Assembly (NCBI RefSeq): GCF_000496575.1
Contig: NZ_AYKT01000010.1
Span: 1 to 56,892 of the forward strand
Length of the DNA stretch: 56,892 bases
Source of the DNA: Geobacillus thermodenitrificans subsp. thermodenitrificans DSM 465
GTDB lineage: Bacteria > Bacillota > Bacilli > Bacillales > Anoxybacillaceae
Direction: 5' to 3'
Shown: positions 1 to 8,689 of the stretch, piece by piece
How positions within the stretch are numbered: position 1 is the first letter of the stretch
Layout of the letters: every line of letters begins with the position of its first letter
Made by a program: the position numbers and the translations under genes
The notes under the pieces: generated by a model
Database searches by the model: none
Told to the model about the DNA's origin: nothing
What the model saw: the letters and a program-made list of their open reading frames with translations, nothing else

Positions 1-1851
1 ACCAAGCTGTTTTAATTTCGTCTGAACCCGCTTCACCTCTTCGCCACGCGTACCGATCGTCAAATAAATGGAAGTGCGGTTTTCTTCGGCCGGCGGGGCT
101 GTTTTTTTCTTCACCGCATCTTCAATGCGCCCGAACGTTGTTGAATCGACCGAGCCGGTCACTGGCAGGCCGTTGTCCTTTTGAAAACGACGAACAGCAT
201 CAGCGGTAATGGTTCCGTAATAACCGGTGATCTCCGGATATGTAAAATAGCCAAGCTGTTTTAAATTCGTTTGAACCTGCTTCACCTTTTCCCCACGCGT
301 ACCGGTCTTTAAATAAACAGAAGAACTGCTTTCTTTAGCCGGCGAGGCTGTTTTTTTCTTCACCGCATCTTCAATGCGTCCGAACGTTGTTGAATCGACC
401 GAGCCGGTCACTGGCAAGCCGTTGTCCTTTTGAAAACGACGGACAGCATCAGCGGTAATGGTTCCGTAATAACCGGTGATCTCCGGATATGTAAAATAGC
501 CAAGCTGTTTTAAATTCGTTTGAACCTGCTTCACCTTTTCCCCACGCGTACCGGTCTTTAAATAAACAGAAGAACTGCTTTCTTTAGCCGGCGAGGCTGT
601 TTTTTTCTTCACCGCATCTTCAATGCGTCCGAACGTTGTTGAATCGACCGAGCCGGTCACTGGCAAGCCGTTGTCCTTTTGAAAACGACGGACAGCATCA
701 GCGGTAATGGTTCCGTAATAACCGGTGATCTCCGGATATGTAAAATAGCCAAGCTGTTTTAAATTCGTTTGAACCTGCTTCACCTTTTCCCCACGCGTAC
801 CGGTCTTTAAATAAACAGAAGAACTGCTTTCTTTAGCCGGCGAGGCTGTTTTTTTCTTCACCGCATCTTCAATGCGTCCGAACGTTGTTGAATCGACCGA
901 GCCGGTCACTGGCAAGCCGTTGTCCTTTTGAAAACGACGAACAGCATCAGCGGTAATGGTTCCGTAATAACCGGTGATCTCCGGATATGTAAAATAGCCA
1001 AGCTGTTTTAAATTCGTTTGAACCTGCTTCACCTTTTCCCCACGCGTGCCGATCTTTAAATAAACAGAAGAACTGTTTTCTTTAGCCGGCGGGGCTGTTT
1101 TTTTCTTCACCGCATCCGCAATGCGCCCGAGCGTTGTTGAATCGACCGAGCCGGTCGCTGGCAAGCCGTTGTCCTTTTGAAAACGACGGACGGCGTCAGC
1201 GGTAATGGTTCCATAATAGCCGGTAGCTGTTGGGTAGGTAAAATAGCCGAGTAGCTTTAAGTTTTTTTGCAGCTCACTGACCTCGGAACCACGTGAACCG
1301 ATTTTTAACGTGACTGATGAAGACGATGTGGTAGTTGCCTGTTTGCTAGCTGCTTGCCGAAGGCGTTCAATCGTCACGGCATCAGCTTTTCCAGTGACCT
1401 TAAGCCCATTCGCTTGTTGAAATTGCTTCACGGCCGCTTCGGTCACTGTTCCGAAATAACCGGTAATCTCCGGGTATTTAAAGTAGCCAAGCTGTTTGAG
1501 CCGCTGTTGGAGCACTTTCACATCGTCACCGCGCATGCCGACGGATAACGTGCGAGCCGTTGGGACAAACGCACGTAGCTTCGCGTAGGTCGCGTCATCG
1601 ACAACACCGGTCACCGGCAGGTTCGCAGCCTTTTGAAACGCCCGCACTGCCTCTTCGGTAATGGGACCAAAATAGCCAGTTGCCTGTGGGTAAGAAAAAA
1701 ACCCTTTTTCCTTTAATAACTGCTGCAACTCTTTTACTTTTGAGGAACTCATGCCTACTTTCCATTCCGCTGCTTGGCTATCGTCTGGTGCCAAAAAAAG
1801 CGCAGAGGCAAAGGCGGTGGCTAATACGACTTTGCTCGACTTCACTTTCAT
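1..1851 (-). CDS. Secreted multi-repeat peptidoglycan-binding protein (5' part; runs off the left edge)
   Basis: The reading frame starts at 1851 (ATG, preceded by a GGGAAGGGAGAGG ribosome binding site) and is still open at base 1. The first ~27 residues (MKVKSSKVVLATAFASALFL...) are a signal peptide ending near QAAEW. Seven complete PG_binding_1-type modules and part of an eighth follow. Each has the family pattern: a V-x-x-LQ-x-x-L helix, then LGYF-x-YP, then TGYYG-x-IT-x-DAVRRFQ, then NGLPVTG. Lys/Ser/Pro-rich linkers (KKKTASPAKESSSS) separate the distal modules. The protein is probably exported and anchored non-covalently in the wall; any catalytic domain would be C-terminal, outside the window. 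The first three modules differ in sequence, while the later ones are almost identical copies. Confidence 0.85.
   Translation of the reverse strand, partial: MKVKSSKVVLATAFASALFLAPDDSQAAEWKVGMSSSKVKELQQLLKEKGFFSYPQATGYFGPITEEAVRAFQKAANLPVTGVVDDATYAKLRAFVPTARTLSVGMRGDDVKVLQQRLKQLGYFKYPEITGYFGTVTEAAVKQFQQANGLKVTGKADAVTIERLRQAASKQATTTSSSSVTLKIGSRGSEVSELQKNLKLLGYFTYPTATGYYGTITADAVRRFQKDNGLPATGSVDSTTLGRIADAVKKKTAPPAKENSSSVYLKIGTRGEKVKQVQTNLKQLGYFTYPEITGYYGTITADAVRRFQKDNGLPVTGSVDSTTFGRIEDAVKKKTASPAKESSSSVYLKTGTRGEKVKQVQTNLKQLGYFTYPEITGYYGTITADAVRRFQKDNGLPVTGSVDSTTFGRIEDAVKKKTASPAKESSSSVYLKTGTRGEKVKQVQTNLKQLGYFTYPEITGYYGTITADAVRRFQKDNGLPVTGSVDSTTFGRIEDAVKKKTASPAKESSSSVYLKTGTRGEKVKQVQTNLKQLGYFTYPEITGYYGTITADAVRRFQKDNGLPVTGSVDSTTFGRIEDAVKKKTAPPAEENRTSIYLTIGTRGEEVKRVQTKLKQLG
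3..1247 (-). repeat. Tandem 249-bp (83-codon) coding repeats
   Basis: The marker caagctg recurs at 3, 252, 501, 750 and 999, exactly 249 bp apart, so the repeats keep the frame. Copies 252-500 and 501-749 read as identical. Copy 750-998 differs from them by one base (gacgga to gacgaa). The copy at 999 is more diverged, and the module near 1247 more still. This gradient suggests recent expansion or gene conversion inside the peptidoglycan-binding gene. Copy number probably varies between strains. Confidence 0.95.
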
Positions 1852-1978
1852 TCCCTCTCCCTTCCCTGTTTTTTCGCTCTTTTCTTTCTGCCGCTGGCGG
1901 CGGCGAGTGTGCCGTTTGGCGGAGAAATCCGACAAACAGAGCATATTTTTCAGCAAAAACTGACGTTTTCCCCTTTTA

Positions 1979-2160
1979 TTTTAAGTATAACGGACTGATG
2001 CCTTAGTAGGAAACATTTTTTTTGATTGGGAAATAGAGGGGTGAAGGATGACCATCGGATCCTTCTTATTTTAAGTGCAACGATTTTAGGTGTAACGAAC
2101 TAATTCTTTAGCGTGAAACATTTTTTAATTGGGAAATAGAAGGGAGAAAGATGCCATCGG
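1979..2160. repeat. Imperfect direct repeat in the 1852-2161 intergenic region
   Basis: Two ~78-base blocks, 1979-2057 and 2084-2160, share a start (TTTTARGTRTAACG), a middle (GAAACATTTTTT, then ATTGGGAAATAGA) and an end (CCATCGG). A short third partial copy, TTTTAAGTGCAACG, begins at 2070. No gene was recognised here. The region lies upstream of the peptidoglycan-binding gene and downstream of the next gene on the same strand. Confidence 0.7.
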
Positions 2161-2161
2161 C

Positions 2162-2662
2162 TCATTGTCGCTTTTCACGGTTGTTTCGGGTTGAACACGT
2201 AAACAAATAGGAAATGCGGCGGTGATCGCAAATGTAGATCGACTGTAGAATTTCATAAATGAGCTGCCTTTCCACGGCCAGCCATTCATTTGTGCGGATC
2301 AACGTGTATTTTTGTTGGAGCTGATTCCATTCATAGAGGGCAACAGCTAACTTTTTTGGTCGGAGATCGAGCTTGACGATAAACATGTAAAGCTGACTGA
2401 CACATTTAAACACAAAATAAAGCTGGGCCTCATCCGAACAAGTGACGGTACGGAACAACGCCTCACCTTCGAATGAAAAACGCCCCTGCTCCCCTTCGCT
2501 TCTTAGGCAACGGAGCGAATCGGTGAAATTAGTCGGAACGATCGTTTTCAACCGGATGGAGAACGGATTTTTCATTTCCTTAATGAATACACGGTACATG
2601 TTTTTCCCTTTTTTCGCCTTATTTCGTTCACGGACAACTAAATCGGCCAGATAAATATTCAC
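2162..2662 (-). CDS. Hypothetical protein (166 aa)
   Basis: The start chosen is GTG at 2662, because AGGAGAGGAGGG lies at the right distance upstream; the open frame extends further but without a good start. The protein begins MNIYLADLVVRERNKAKKG, is basic and soluble, and has several Cys. I recognise no domain. There is no signal peptide or membrane segment. The divergent XRE regulator at 2873 is ~210 bases away, so the two could share a control region. Confidence 0.6.
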   Translation of the reverse strand: MNIYLADLVVRERNKAKKGKNMYRVFIKEMKNPFSIRLKTIVPTNFTDSLRCLRSEGEQGRFSFEGEALFRTVTCSDEAQLYFVFKCVSQLYMFIVKLDLRPKKLAVALYEWNQLQQKYTLIRTNEWLAVERQLIYEILQSIYICDHRRISYLFTCSTRNNREKRQ

Positions 2663-2872
2663 TTCGCTCCCTCCTCTCCTAGTAATAGTAAATATTTCCC
2701 CTTTTTTACTTATTGTACTATGTCCAATCAAAAGAAAAAAAGATGTCGACCATTGGCAGGAAATACAATGTTGTTCTAATCAAGAACGTATACAACCGTC
2801 GGTCTAAAAAGGAACAAAAATTACCATCACGCTTTCCTATCTTTAAGATAACGATGTAAAGCGTGGTGACAA

Positions 2873-3286
2873 ATGATGAAAAAACTCGGCGAGATGTTGA
2901 AAAGGTTGCGGAAACAACAACGCTGGACACAGGAGCAACTGGCTGAACAGTTAAACGTATCCCGCTCGCAAATCAGCAAGTGGGAAAACGGCAGCACGCT
3001 TCCTGACATACAGTCGCTTGAAAAGTTATGCCGTCTATTTAATGTCAGCGCTGATTTTCTGATTGGCAGCGAAGTGCAACGGCGAGAAGTATTGCGTGAG
3101 GTAAAGCGGCTGTACGGAACAACGGAAATGAACGAAAAAACGCTCACTGCGATTGATTATTTGTTGCACAACCAAGATATGAGCGAAGCGATGTACACGT
3201 TGGCGAATTTGCCTGAGAAGAAGCGAAAACATGTCGAAACGATGTTGATCACGATCATTAAGGAATGCGCTGAAGCCATTGGCTGA
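2873..3286 (+). CDS. XRE-family HTH transcriptional regulator (137 aa)
   Basis: Residues ~4-60 form a Cro/C1-type helix-turn-helix: LGEMLKRLRKQQRWTQEQLA, then NVSRSQISKWENG, then PDIQSLEKLCRLFNVSADFL. The C-terminal ~75 residues are helical and unrecognised, as in small SinR/immunity-repressor-like proteins. There is a GGTG ribosome binding site and two adjacent ATG codons (2873 or 2876). The gene stands alone, divergent from the hypothetical gene at 2662. Its target is not apparent. Confidence 0.85.
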   Translation: MMKKLGEMLKRLRKQQRWTQEQLAEQLNVSRSQISKWENGSTLPDIQSLEKLCRLFNVSADFLIGSEVQRREVLREVKRLYGTTEMNEKTLTAIDYLLHNQDMSEAMYTLANLPEKKRKHVETMLITIIKECAEAIG

Positions 3287-3415
3287 CTCCCCGTGCAACC
3301 ATGCCTGAGCAGAAAAAAGCGCTAACATGAGTTGCTAGCGCCATCGTTGGGGAATGTGTGAGGAAACGTTCTTTCTCTTGGGGATTCACTGAGAAAGGCA
3401 TGAATGGGGAAACAA

Positions 3416-3763
3416 CTAGACGTGCTCCGGCCATTCTCGCACTTTGCCGGAGTGGAGAAACTGAACTGAATCGGCTACGACTTCCGTCACATAGACGCGC
3501 TGGCCGTCTTTGTTTTCATAACGGCGCGTCTGGATTCTACCCGTTACCGCCACCATCGATCCTTTTTGGCAATAATGGGCAGTATGCTCTGCCGTTTTCC
3601 GCCATAGGACACACGGAACGAAGTCAGCATCAATCCCCCCTTCCGCGTTGCGAAAATTTCTTGCTACCGCCAAGATCACGGTTGTAACGGCCGTCCCTTC
3701 GGCCGTGTAACGAAGCTCTGGATCCTTCGTCAATCGGCCGACAAGTACGACTTGATTGATCAT
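3416..3763 (-). CDS. ssbB: Single-stranded DNA-binding protein, SsbB/YwpH type
   Basis: The protein opens [20 protein letters not shown], the canonical OB-fold start of bacterial SSB, and continues through [20 protein letters not shown] and [13 protein letters not shown]. At 115 residues it stops right after the OB fold. It lacks the acidic C-terminal tail of the essential SsbA, which matches the short, competence-linked SsbB (YwpH) of Bacillus. ATG 3763 is preferred over the ATG at 3775, which abuts the GGGGGG ribosome binding site. YwpF is divergently encoded next door, as in the Bacillus ywp region. Confidence 0.9.
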   Translation of the reverse strand: MINQVVLVGRLTKDPELRYTAEGTAVTTVILAVARNFRNAEGGIDADFVPCVLWRKTAEHTAHYCQKGSMVAVTGRIQTRRYENKDGQRVYVTEVVADSVQFLHSGKVREWPEHV

Positions 3764-3828
3764 GTTCCGGTGCATCCCCCCTTTCTATCCACCGCACCCT
3801 TATCATAAACGATCCCGTTTTTTGCCGT

Positions 3829-3842
3829 AAAATCGCGATTTT
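3829..3842. promoter_or_regulatory. Palindrome AAAATCGCGATTTT upstream of ssbB
   Basis: A perfect 14-base palindrome sits ~66 bases upstream of the ssbB start. It resembles a ComK half-site (AAAA-N5-TTTT), but the spacer is six bases rather than five. B. subtilis ssbB is ComK-controlled; whether this site works the same way is inference. Confidence 0.3.
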
Positions 3843-4046
3843 TGCATTTTTTTGCGCAATCTATCTGTACAATCACCGAAAAAAGTGAAGACTGCATCGA
3901 CAATGGTGCAGCAAAATGGCGTTTTTGTCATTTCACGGCAAAAAAGGGGGATAGCTTTTGCCACTGCAGTCGCATGATCCAGTTTTTCTTCCCATCGCTA
4001 CCTATGCTATAATCATGGGTAAGACAACGGTAATGAGGTGGACGAT

Positions 4047-4487
4047 ATGAAAACGTTCAAGCTTGTCGGGCTCTCGGTCATTGATGAGGAAATGCGCCGC
4101 CAAGACATTCCGTTTATTGACGGCTTGATCATTAATAAAGAGGATGGCCAAAACCGCTGGCTTGTTGAAGCGTATTTGGATGATGACTATGAGCCGATGT
4201 TTGCCAGCTTGAAAGAACAACCCGAATTTCAGTTGCAAGTAACAATTACCAATCCTGGCAATGACCCGGCGAACATGCTTGTCGCCGTCCGATCGATCAC
4301 AAAAATGAACGGCCATATTAGCGTCCTCATGGAAGGACTGATGATCCCGAGGCGGACTCACTTGGCTGAAGTCGTGCTGGCCGGCCTTGTCGAGAAAGGG
4401 CTGCAAGGTGAAGCACTGCTCAAAGAATTTCGCCAGCAAATGGACGAACGTCATAGCGCAAGAACACGTAATGACCAGAAAAGATAA
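4047..4487 (+). CDS. ywpF: YwpF-like family protein
   Basis: The start is ATG 4047, after GAGGTGG. The 146-residue protein begins MKTFKLVGLSVIDEE and ends with a charged helix. Length, start and position (divergent from ssbB, convergent with a sortase) match YwpF of Bacillus, a conserved soluble protein of unknown function. No signal peptide or membrane segment is seen. It ends just before the repeat/terminator at 4491. Confidence 0.75.
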   Translation: MKTFKLVGLSVIDEEMRRQDIPFIDGLIINKEDGQNRWLVEAYLDDDYEPMFASLKEQPEFQLQVTITNPGNDPANMLVAVRSITKMNGHISVLMEGLMIPRRTHLAEVVLAGLVEKGLQGEALLKEFRQQMDERHSARTRNDQKR

Positions 4488-4490
4488 AAG

Positions 4491-4600
4491 GGAGATGACT
4501 GAAAAGGCCGCCTGTCCTCCATTGAAATAAACGAAGAAGCCGTTTCATGTGTATATAGTAAATAAAAGAGGTGTCTCATGACTTTGAGACACCTCTTTTT
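4491..4600. repeat. Dispersed repeat copy A, carrying a bidirectional terminator
   Basis: Copy A starts GGAGATGACTGAAAAGGC and ends in the hairpin AAAAGAGGTGTCTCA/TGAGACACCTCTTTT (4564-4600), with A-run and T-run on either side, so it can end transcription on both strands. It separates ywpF (+) from the sortase gene (-). Related copies lie at 9271-9376 and 49385-49498. Confidence 0.85.
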
Positions 4601-4673
4601 ATGTTCATCAACTTCCTCACTGTGCTTCGATCGACGAGGGGGTTCTCCCGAAACGATGTGACATATTGGCATG

Positions 4674-5345
4674 TCACGGCAAAGTCATGTGAGCGGCGGT
4701 GTCAGTCCGAACAGGGCGGGCTGTGACGATGTATCGTTTCGGGGCGGGACCGATCAGACGAAACGGGTAGCATGTTGTCACGGTCAGCGTTGGCCGCGCC
4801 TTGTCGACCAAAACGGTTCGGTCGTCGTCATCAACAATGCGGATGTTGACGACACGATAATGAACGATCGACTCATCTGTCCGGATGATGAGCGCATCGC
4901 CGATGTCGATTTCTCCAAAGCGGCGGAATACGGTGTCGCGGTGGCCGGACAACACGACATGCCCGTTGCCACCCGGCCAAGCGCTTGCCGGATAATGGCC
5001 GACGCCACGGCGCAATTCTTGTTCACGGACCCCTTCATACACTGGAATCGCCACCCCGAGCTTCGGAATGGACAATTCACCGAGATAGGCGCCAAGTGGC
5101 CGAGAAGGAGAGATTTTTTGACTCTCGGGTGAATAGGCAGCCTGCGAGCGCGTTTTTGCTTCTAACTCAGATGCATGCCGTGTAGGGGAATGGACATTGT
5201 CTTGCTTTGCCGCTTTCCAGCCAACAATGTACCAATACCCGTTCCAGCCGACTATCGCCATTCCGATGACCATGAGCATGAACGCCGCATAGCAAATCAC
5301 CCGACGTCGCCAAGGAAGATGGATCGCATGTTGCTTATGCCCCAT
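4674..5345 (-). CDS. srtD: Class D sortase
   Basis: This is a 223-residue membrane-anchored transpeptidase. A TM segment at ~15-37 (VICYAAFMLMVIGMAIVG) precedes a linker and the sortase barrel from ~85. The catalytic triad is visible: His in LSGHRDT, Cys in TVTTCYPF and Arg in KRYIVTA. Sortases cleave a sorting signal and join the substrate to the wall. The only candidate substrate in the window, an LPDTA protein, lies 6 bases upstream in the same operon. The ribosome binding site AAAGGATGAGG supports the start at 5345. Confidence 0.93.
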   Translation of the reverse strand: MGHKQHAIHLPWRRRVICYAAFMLMVIGMAIVGWNGYWYIVGWKAAKQDNVHSPTRHASELEAKTRSQAAYSPESQKISPSRPLGAYLGELSIPKLGVAIPVYEGVREQELRRGVGHYPASAWPGGNGHVVLSGHRDTVFRRFGEIDIGDALIIRTDESIVHYRVVNIRIVDDDDRTVLVDKARPTLTVTTCYPFRLIGPAPKRYIVTARPVRTDTAAHMTLP

Positions 5346-5351
5346 CGCGCC

Positions 5352-6287
5352 TCATCCTTTGAGCCGTCTAACCTGCCGATAAAGAAAGAACCCAGCAAAC
5401 ATAAGCAACAGACCGGCGAGAGCGTGCATCAAGTATGGAGAAGCGGTATCGGGGAGTTTTTCCCCGTACATCATTCGCTTCATCTTAAGCGCCAACAAAC
5501 CGGCCTCAATCCCTTTCTCCCCAGCGCGGACGATGTAACCAGATGATAACATTTCCCTCGTAACGGCAATATCGACGATTTCCTCGTCTTGACGGTTATA
5601 CAATTTGACCACGATTGGTTTCGCTCCGGCCGATGCAGTCGCTGCGGAGAATCCCGTTTCCTGTCCATCAACATAGAACTTTGCTTCAAGCTGCAACAAA
5701 TCGAGCGCCTCGTTCCAAATCGCCTGCAGTTTACGACGGGCTTCTTTTGTCCATGGTCCCTCCGTTTCTTTAAACGGACGCAGCCGCTCACGAAGCGTTG
5801 TTAGCTGCTCGGACAGCTGCAGATTGCCAAGTGAAGCGATATGACGAGCGAGTTTGTTCACTTCTTTTTCCGTCATGCCTAACGCCCCAAGCAAATCGTT
5901 CATTTGCTGCATAGCATCGTTATGCTGCGAGTAAAAGCGAATGGCGGCATCTAAATCTTCCACAAACGTGTACTCTTGCACCGTTTCGCCAAACTGTCCA
6001 AGCAGTGCATCGAGCTCCTCGACGGTCAGTCCGTGCTGATGCAACACAGCATGGAGCCGCTCTTCGTTCAGCGGCGTACCAAGCCATTGTTTCAACTCCT
6101 CCATGGTGCGAAAATCAGCAACGGTCAATCCATATCGGTCTAAATAAGTAAGCAAATCGCTTACCGTCCAGCCGACACTTTCCACGTACTGTTCCAGTTC
6201 CGCACGGCTAATGGCAGCTGCTGCACTGACCGGAGATAACGCTAACATCACCGCAAAAACAGCCATAATAATCCATTTTTTCACCAT
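5352..6287 (-). CDS. Processed acidic surface protein with LPXTA sorting signal
   Basis: The start is ATG 6287 after AAGGGGGAAAACG, giving MVKKWIIMAVFAVMLALSP, a signal peptide cut near AAAAIS. The mature part is acidic and helical, with repeated short motifs such as SRAELEQYVESVGWTVSDLL and LDRYGLTVADF. The C-terminus has LPDTA, a hydrophobic span (LMHALAGLLLMFAGFFLY) and the basic tail RQVRRLKG. This is the layout of the small family of acidic proteins encoded with class D sortases (TIGR04383-like). It is probably cleaved and anchored by the downstream sortase. Its role is unknown. Confidence 0.88.
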   Translation of the reverse strand: MVKKWIIMAVFAVMLALSPVSAAAAISRAELEQYVESVGWTVSDLLTYLDRYGLTVADFRTMEELKQWLGTPLNEERLHAVLHQHGLTVEELDALLGQFGETVQEYTFVEDLDAAIRFYSQHNDAMQQMNDLLGALGMTEKEVNKLARHIASLGNLQLSEQLTTLRERLRPFKETEGPWTKEARRKLQAIWNEALDLLQLEAKFYVDGQETGFSAATASAGAKPIVVKLYNRQDEEIVDIAVTREMLSSGYIVRAGEKGIEAGLLALKMKRMMYGEKLPDTASPYLMHALAGLLLMFAGFFLYRQVRRLKG

Positions 6288-6398
6288 CGTTTTCCCCCTT
6301 CCATTGCTGCTTGCATACATTGGTAGTATTTTCCGAGCTCTTCCTTTCTATGTACGAAAAGCAGCAATGGCGGAAACAAACGATACAATCAATGAAAA

Positions 6399-6428
6399 AA
6401 GGATGTCCGCGACGCGGACATCCTTTTC
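6399..6428 (-). terminator. Rho-independent terminator of the aspartokinase gene
   Basis: AAGGATGTCCGC and GCGGACATCCTT pair around a two-base loop. On the minus strand the stem is followed by TTTTTTC. It begins immediately after the aspartokinase stop codon. Confidence 0.9.
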
Positions 6429-6429
6429 C

Positions 6430-7806
6430 TTATGACGGCTGACTAACGGTCAACTCTTGAAAGTAGGCGTGATATAGCGCACGAACCGCCTCGTTGACGA
6501 CATCCTCTTTGACGCCAAACATCATGCTGACCTCCGATGATCCTTGGTTGATCATCTCTAAGTTAATGTTGGCATTCGCGAGCGCCGTCGCCGCTTTGGC
6601 TGCCATCCCAACCATTTTTTCCATCCCTTCGCCAACCACCATGATAAGCGCCAATCCGTACTCAATCGTCACTTCATCGACGACGAGCTCATCGCGGATG
6701 CGGGCTAAAATGCGCTCATCTTTTCCATCGGCAAGCTGACTTGCCCGCAAAATAACTGACATGTTATCGATACCAGACGGCGTATGTTCATATGAAATGC
6801 CCTCGTCTTCTAAAATTTGCAACACGCGCCGACCAAAGCCGATTTCGCGGTTCATTAAGTATTTACTAATGTTGATGCTGCAAAAGCCGGTATCGCTGGC
6901 AATACCCGCAACCGGTTCATCTACATGGTTGCGTTTGGCAACGATCCACGTACCCGGCGCAGCCGGGTTATTCGTGTTTTTCACGCAAACCGGGATGCCA
7001 GCCCGATATACCGGCTCGAGCGCCTCATCATGAAAAACGGAAAAGCCGGAATACGACAGCTCGCGCATTTCCCGATACGTAATTTCTTTCAGTTTGCGCG
7101 CGTCGGCGACAATCGAAGGATTGACGCAATAAATCGAATCAACGTCAGTAAAGTTTTCATACACGTCGGCTTTTACACCTGCGGCAACGATCGAACCGGT
7201 AATATCCGATCCACCGCGCGGGAAGGTGACGATATGGCCGGATAGGGAATAGCCGAAAAAGCCCGGGATCACGAGCACACCGCGACGCTCACGCAGCTGC
7301 CGCAGCTTGTCGTACGACTCCGGAAGCACTTGGGCGTTGCCAGGTTCGTCCGTCACGATAATGCCGGCCTCAAGTGGGCTAACATAGCTCGCCTCGAGCC
7401 CAAAATCTTGCAAATAGAGCGCCATCAACCGGGCATTATGATCTTCACCGCTCGCTTTTATCGCATCAAGCAGGCGGGCTGGCTCATTTCGATAGGCGCT
7501 AATTTTTGACTGTAAATCATCTGTGAGCTCAGCTAAAAAACCGTTGGCTTCCAGTTCGAGCTCATCGGCAATGTCAGCGTACCGCTTCGTGATCGCCTGC
7601 ATCGTTTCGTCGTACGGTTCACCAGCCAACACTTGTTCAGCCAGCCGAATAAGCATATCCGTCACTTTCACGTCGTCTTTGCATCGCTTACCGGGTGCTG
7701 ATACGACGATGATGCGGCGTTCAATGTCCGAACTGACAATATCAGCCACCTTGCGGAATTGCGCGGCGCTCGCCACCGAACTTCCACCAAATTTGGCTAC
7801 TTTCAT
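6430..7806 (-). CDS. thrD: Aspartate kinase (aspartokinase III, ThrD/YclM type)
   Basis: This 458-residue enzyme phosphorylates aspartate, the first step toward lysine, threonine and methionine. The N-terminus MKVAKFGGSSVASAAQFRKV has the kinase P-loop-like KFGGSS motif. Downstream are GSDITGSIVAAG, FTDVDSIY and GFSVFHDEAL, then two C-terminal ACT regulatory domains (from ~residue 320; EMINQGSSEVSMMFGV). Length and sequence resemble YclM/ThrD rather than LysC or DapG. ATG 7806 has an AAAGGG ribosome binding site. The 150-base leader is too short for a lysine riboswitch and shows none. The gene stands alone. Confidence 0.93.
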   Translation of the reverse strand: MKVAKFGGSSVASAAQFRKVADIVSSDIERRIIVVSAPGKRCKDDVKVTDMLIRLAEQVLAGEPYDETMQAITKRYADIADELELEANGFLAELTDDLQSKISAYRNEPARLLDAIKASGEDHNARLMALYLQDFGLEASYVSPLEAGIIVTDEPGNAQVLPESYDKLRQLRERRGVLVIPGFFGYSLSGHIVTFPRGGSDITGSIVAAGVKADVYENFTDVDSIYCVNPSIVADARKLKEITYREMRELSYSGFSVFHDEALEPVYRAGIPVCVKNTNNPAAPGTWIVAKRNHVDEPVAGIASDTGFCSINISKYLMNREIGFGRRVLQILEDEGISYEHTPSGIDNMSVILRASQLADGKDERILARIRDELVVDEVTIEYGLALIMVVGEGMEKMVGMAAKAATALANANINLEMINQGSSEVSMMFGVKEDVVNEAVRALYHAYFQELTVSQPS

Positions 7807-7956
7807 GTTCCATGACCCTTTCTGTCGAAAGTCTTTATAATTGTTTATCATATCACATTTTTCCGCTCGTGAAATCATTCATTTTTTAGAAATTTCCGCG
7901 AATGGTGAAAATATGTGCCACTTTGGAACAACAATGGCGATGAGCCCCGGAATCAT

Positions 7957-8391
7957 TTATAGTTGGGCCGTGTTTCCGCGGCGGACATTGGCGATGCCTT
8001 CTTTGCAGACGCCGTGCGGCAGCCACGAACAATGGCGGCATAAATAATCCAAATCATCCGGCTCAACCATTTCGGCTATCCGCCGGATCAACTCCGACTT
8101 CTGATATACGTTCCCCGCCTCCAAACCTAAATGGCGGATGACGTTTCCATCGAGTAAGCGCACATGGTCATCCGAATTCGGACTGGCTTCGCATGTCGCT
8201 TCGCCATGGTGCGGACAGGCGAGACACGCCTCATCAAGCGCCGCGACAACTTCAATCGGAAAATCGTCCTCTTCATCACGAATCCGTTTGACGATCTCCC
8301 ACATTTTTTCGACAAACGAAGGACTGTAGCCCATGCCGCGAAATCCGTGCACACAAAGCAAATGATGGCCGCGCAAGCGCAACGGCTTCAT
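7957..8391 (-). CDS. DUF1284 domain-containing cysteine-rich protein
   Basis: The start is ATG 8391 after GGGAGAGAGG. The 144-residue protein begins MKPLRLRGHHLLCVHGFRGM, the DUF1284 signature. It carries paired cysteines (CLACPHHGEATC, CRHCSWLPHGVC) that look like metal or Fe-S ligands. Function is unknown. It lies alone between aspartokinase (same strand) and a divergent hypothetical gene. Confidence 0.85.
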   Translation of the reverse strand: MKPLRLRGHHLLCVHGFRGMGYSPSFVEKMWEIVKRIRDEEDDFPIEVVAALDEACLACPHHGEATCEASPNSDDHVRLLDGNVIRHLGLEAGNVYQKSELIRRIAEMVEPDDLDYLCRHCSWLPHGVCKEGIANVRRGNTAQL

Positions 8392-8689
8392 GCCTCTCTC
8401 CCCTTTCTTCCTCTGTTTGTTCGAGCATATGCCAGACATCCTCGAATATGCTTCGATTTCGTCCGGATATCCTGCGCGATTTTCCTATTATCATCATCAT
8501 ACGCGAACGGCTGTCTTCTGGCAATTCAGACATCTCCCTCTCTCTCGTGCGCTTCATCGCAGACACGCTCCCCCTTTCTTTTCCTTCGCAGTCATTCCCA
8601 ATCCCCCGTACTTTTTCAGGGGGGGTAGGAGGCTCGCCAGCTAGCGTGATAAAATGGAATCGATGACTTTGCCACGAAAGGATTGGCTG

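Noticed and set aside
1-1300. 249-bp repeats as a CRISPR array or mobile-element array
   Set aside because: The repeats are contiguous without spacers, are in frame and encode a known peptidoglycan-binding fold.
2780-2800. AAGAACGTATACAAC as a cre site for the XRE gene
   Set aside because: Only the right half fits the cre consensus; the required TG of the left half is missing.
7807-7956. Possible lysine riboswitch before aspartokinase
   Set aside because: The gap is only 150 bases and contains none of the conserved L-box stems; this aspartokinase type is not usually riboswitch-controlled.
8584-8650. CCCCC...GGGGGGG stem-loop as a terminator
   Set aside because: No T-run follows on either strand and it lies between divergent genes, where a terminator is not expected.
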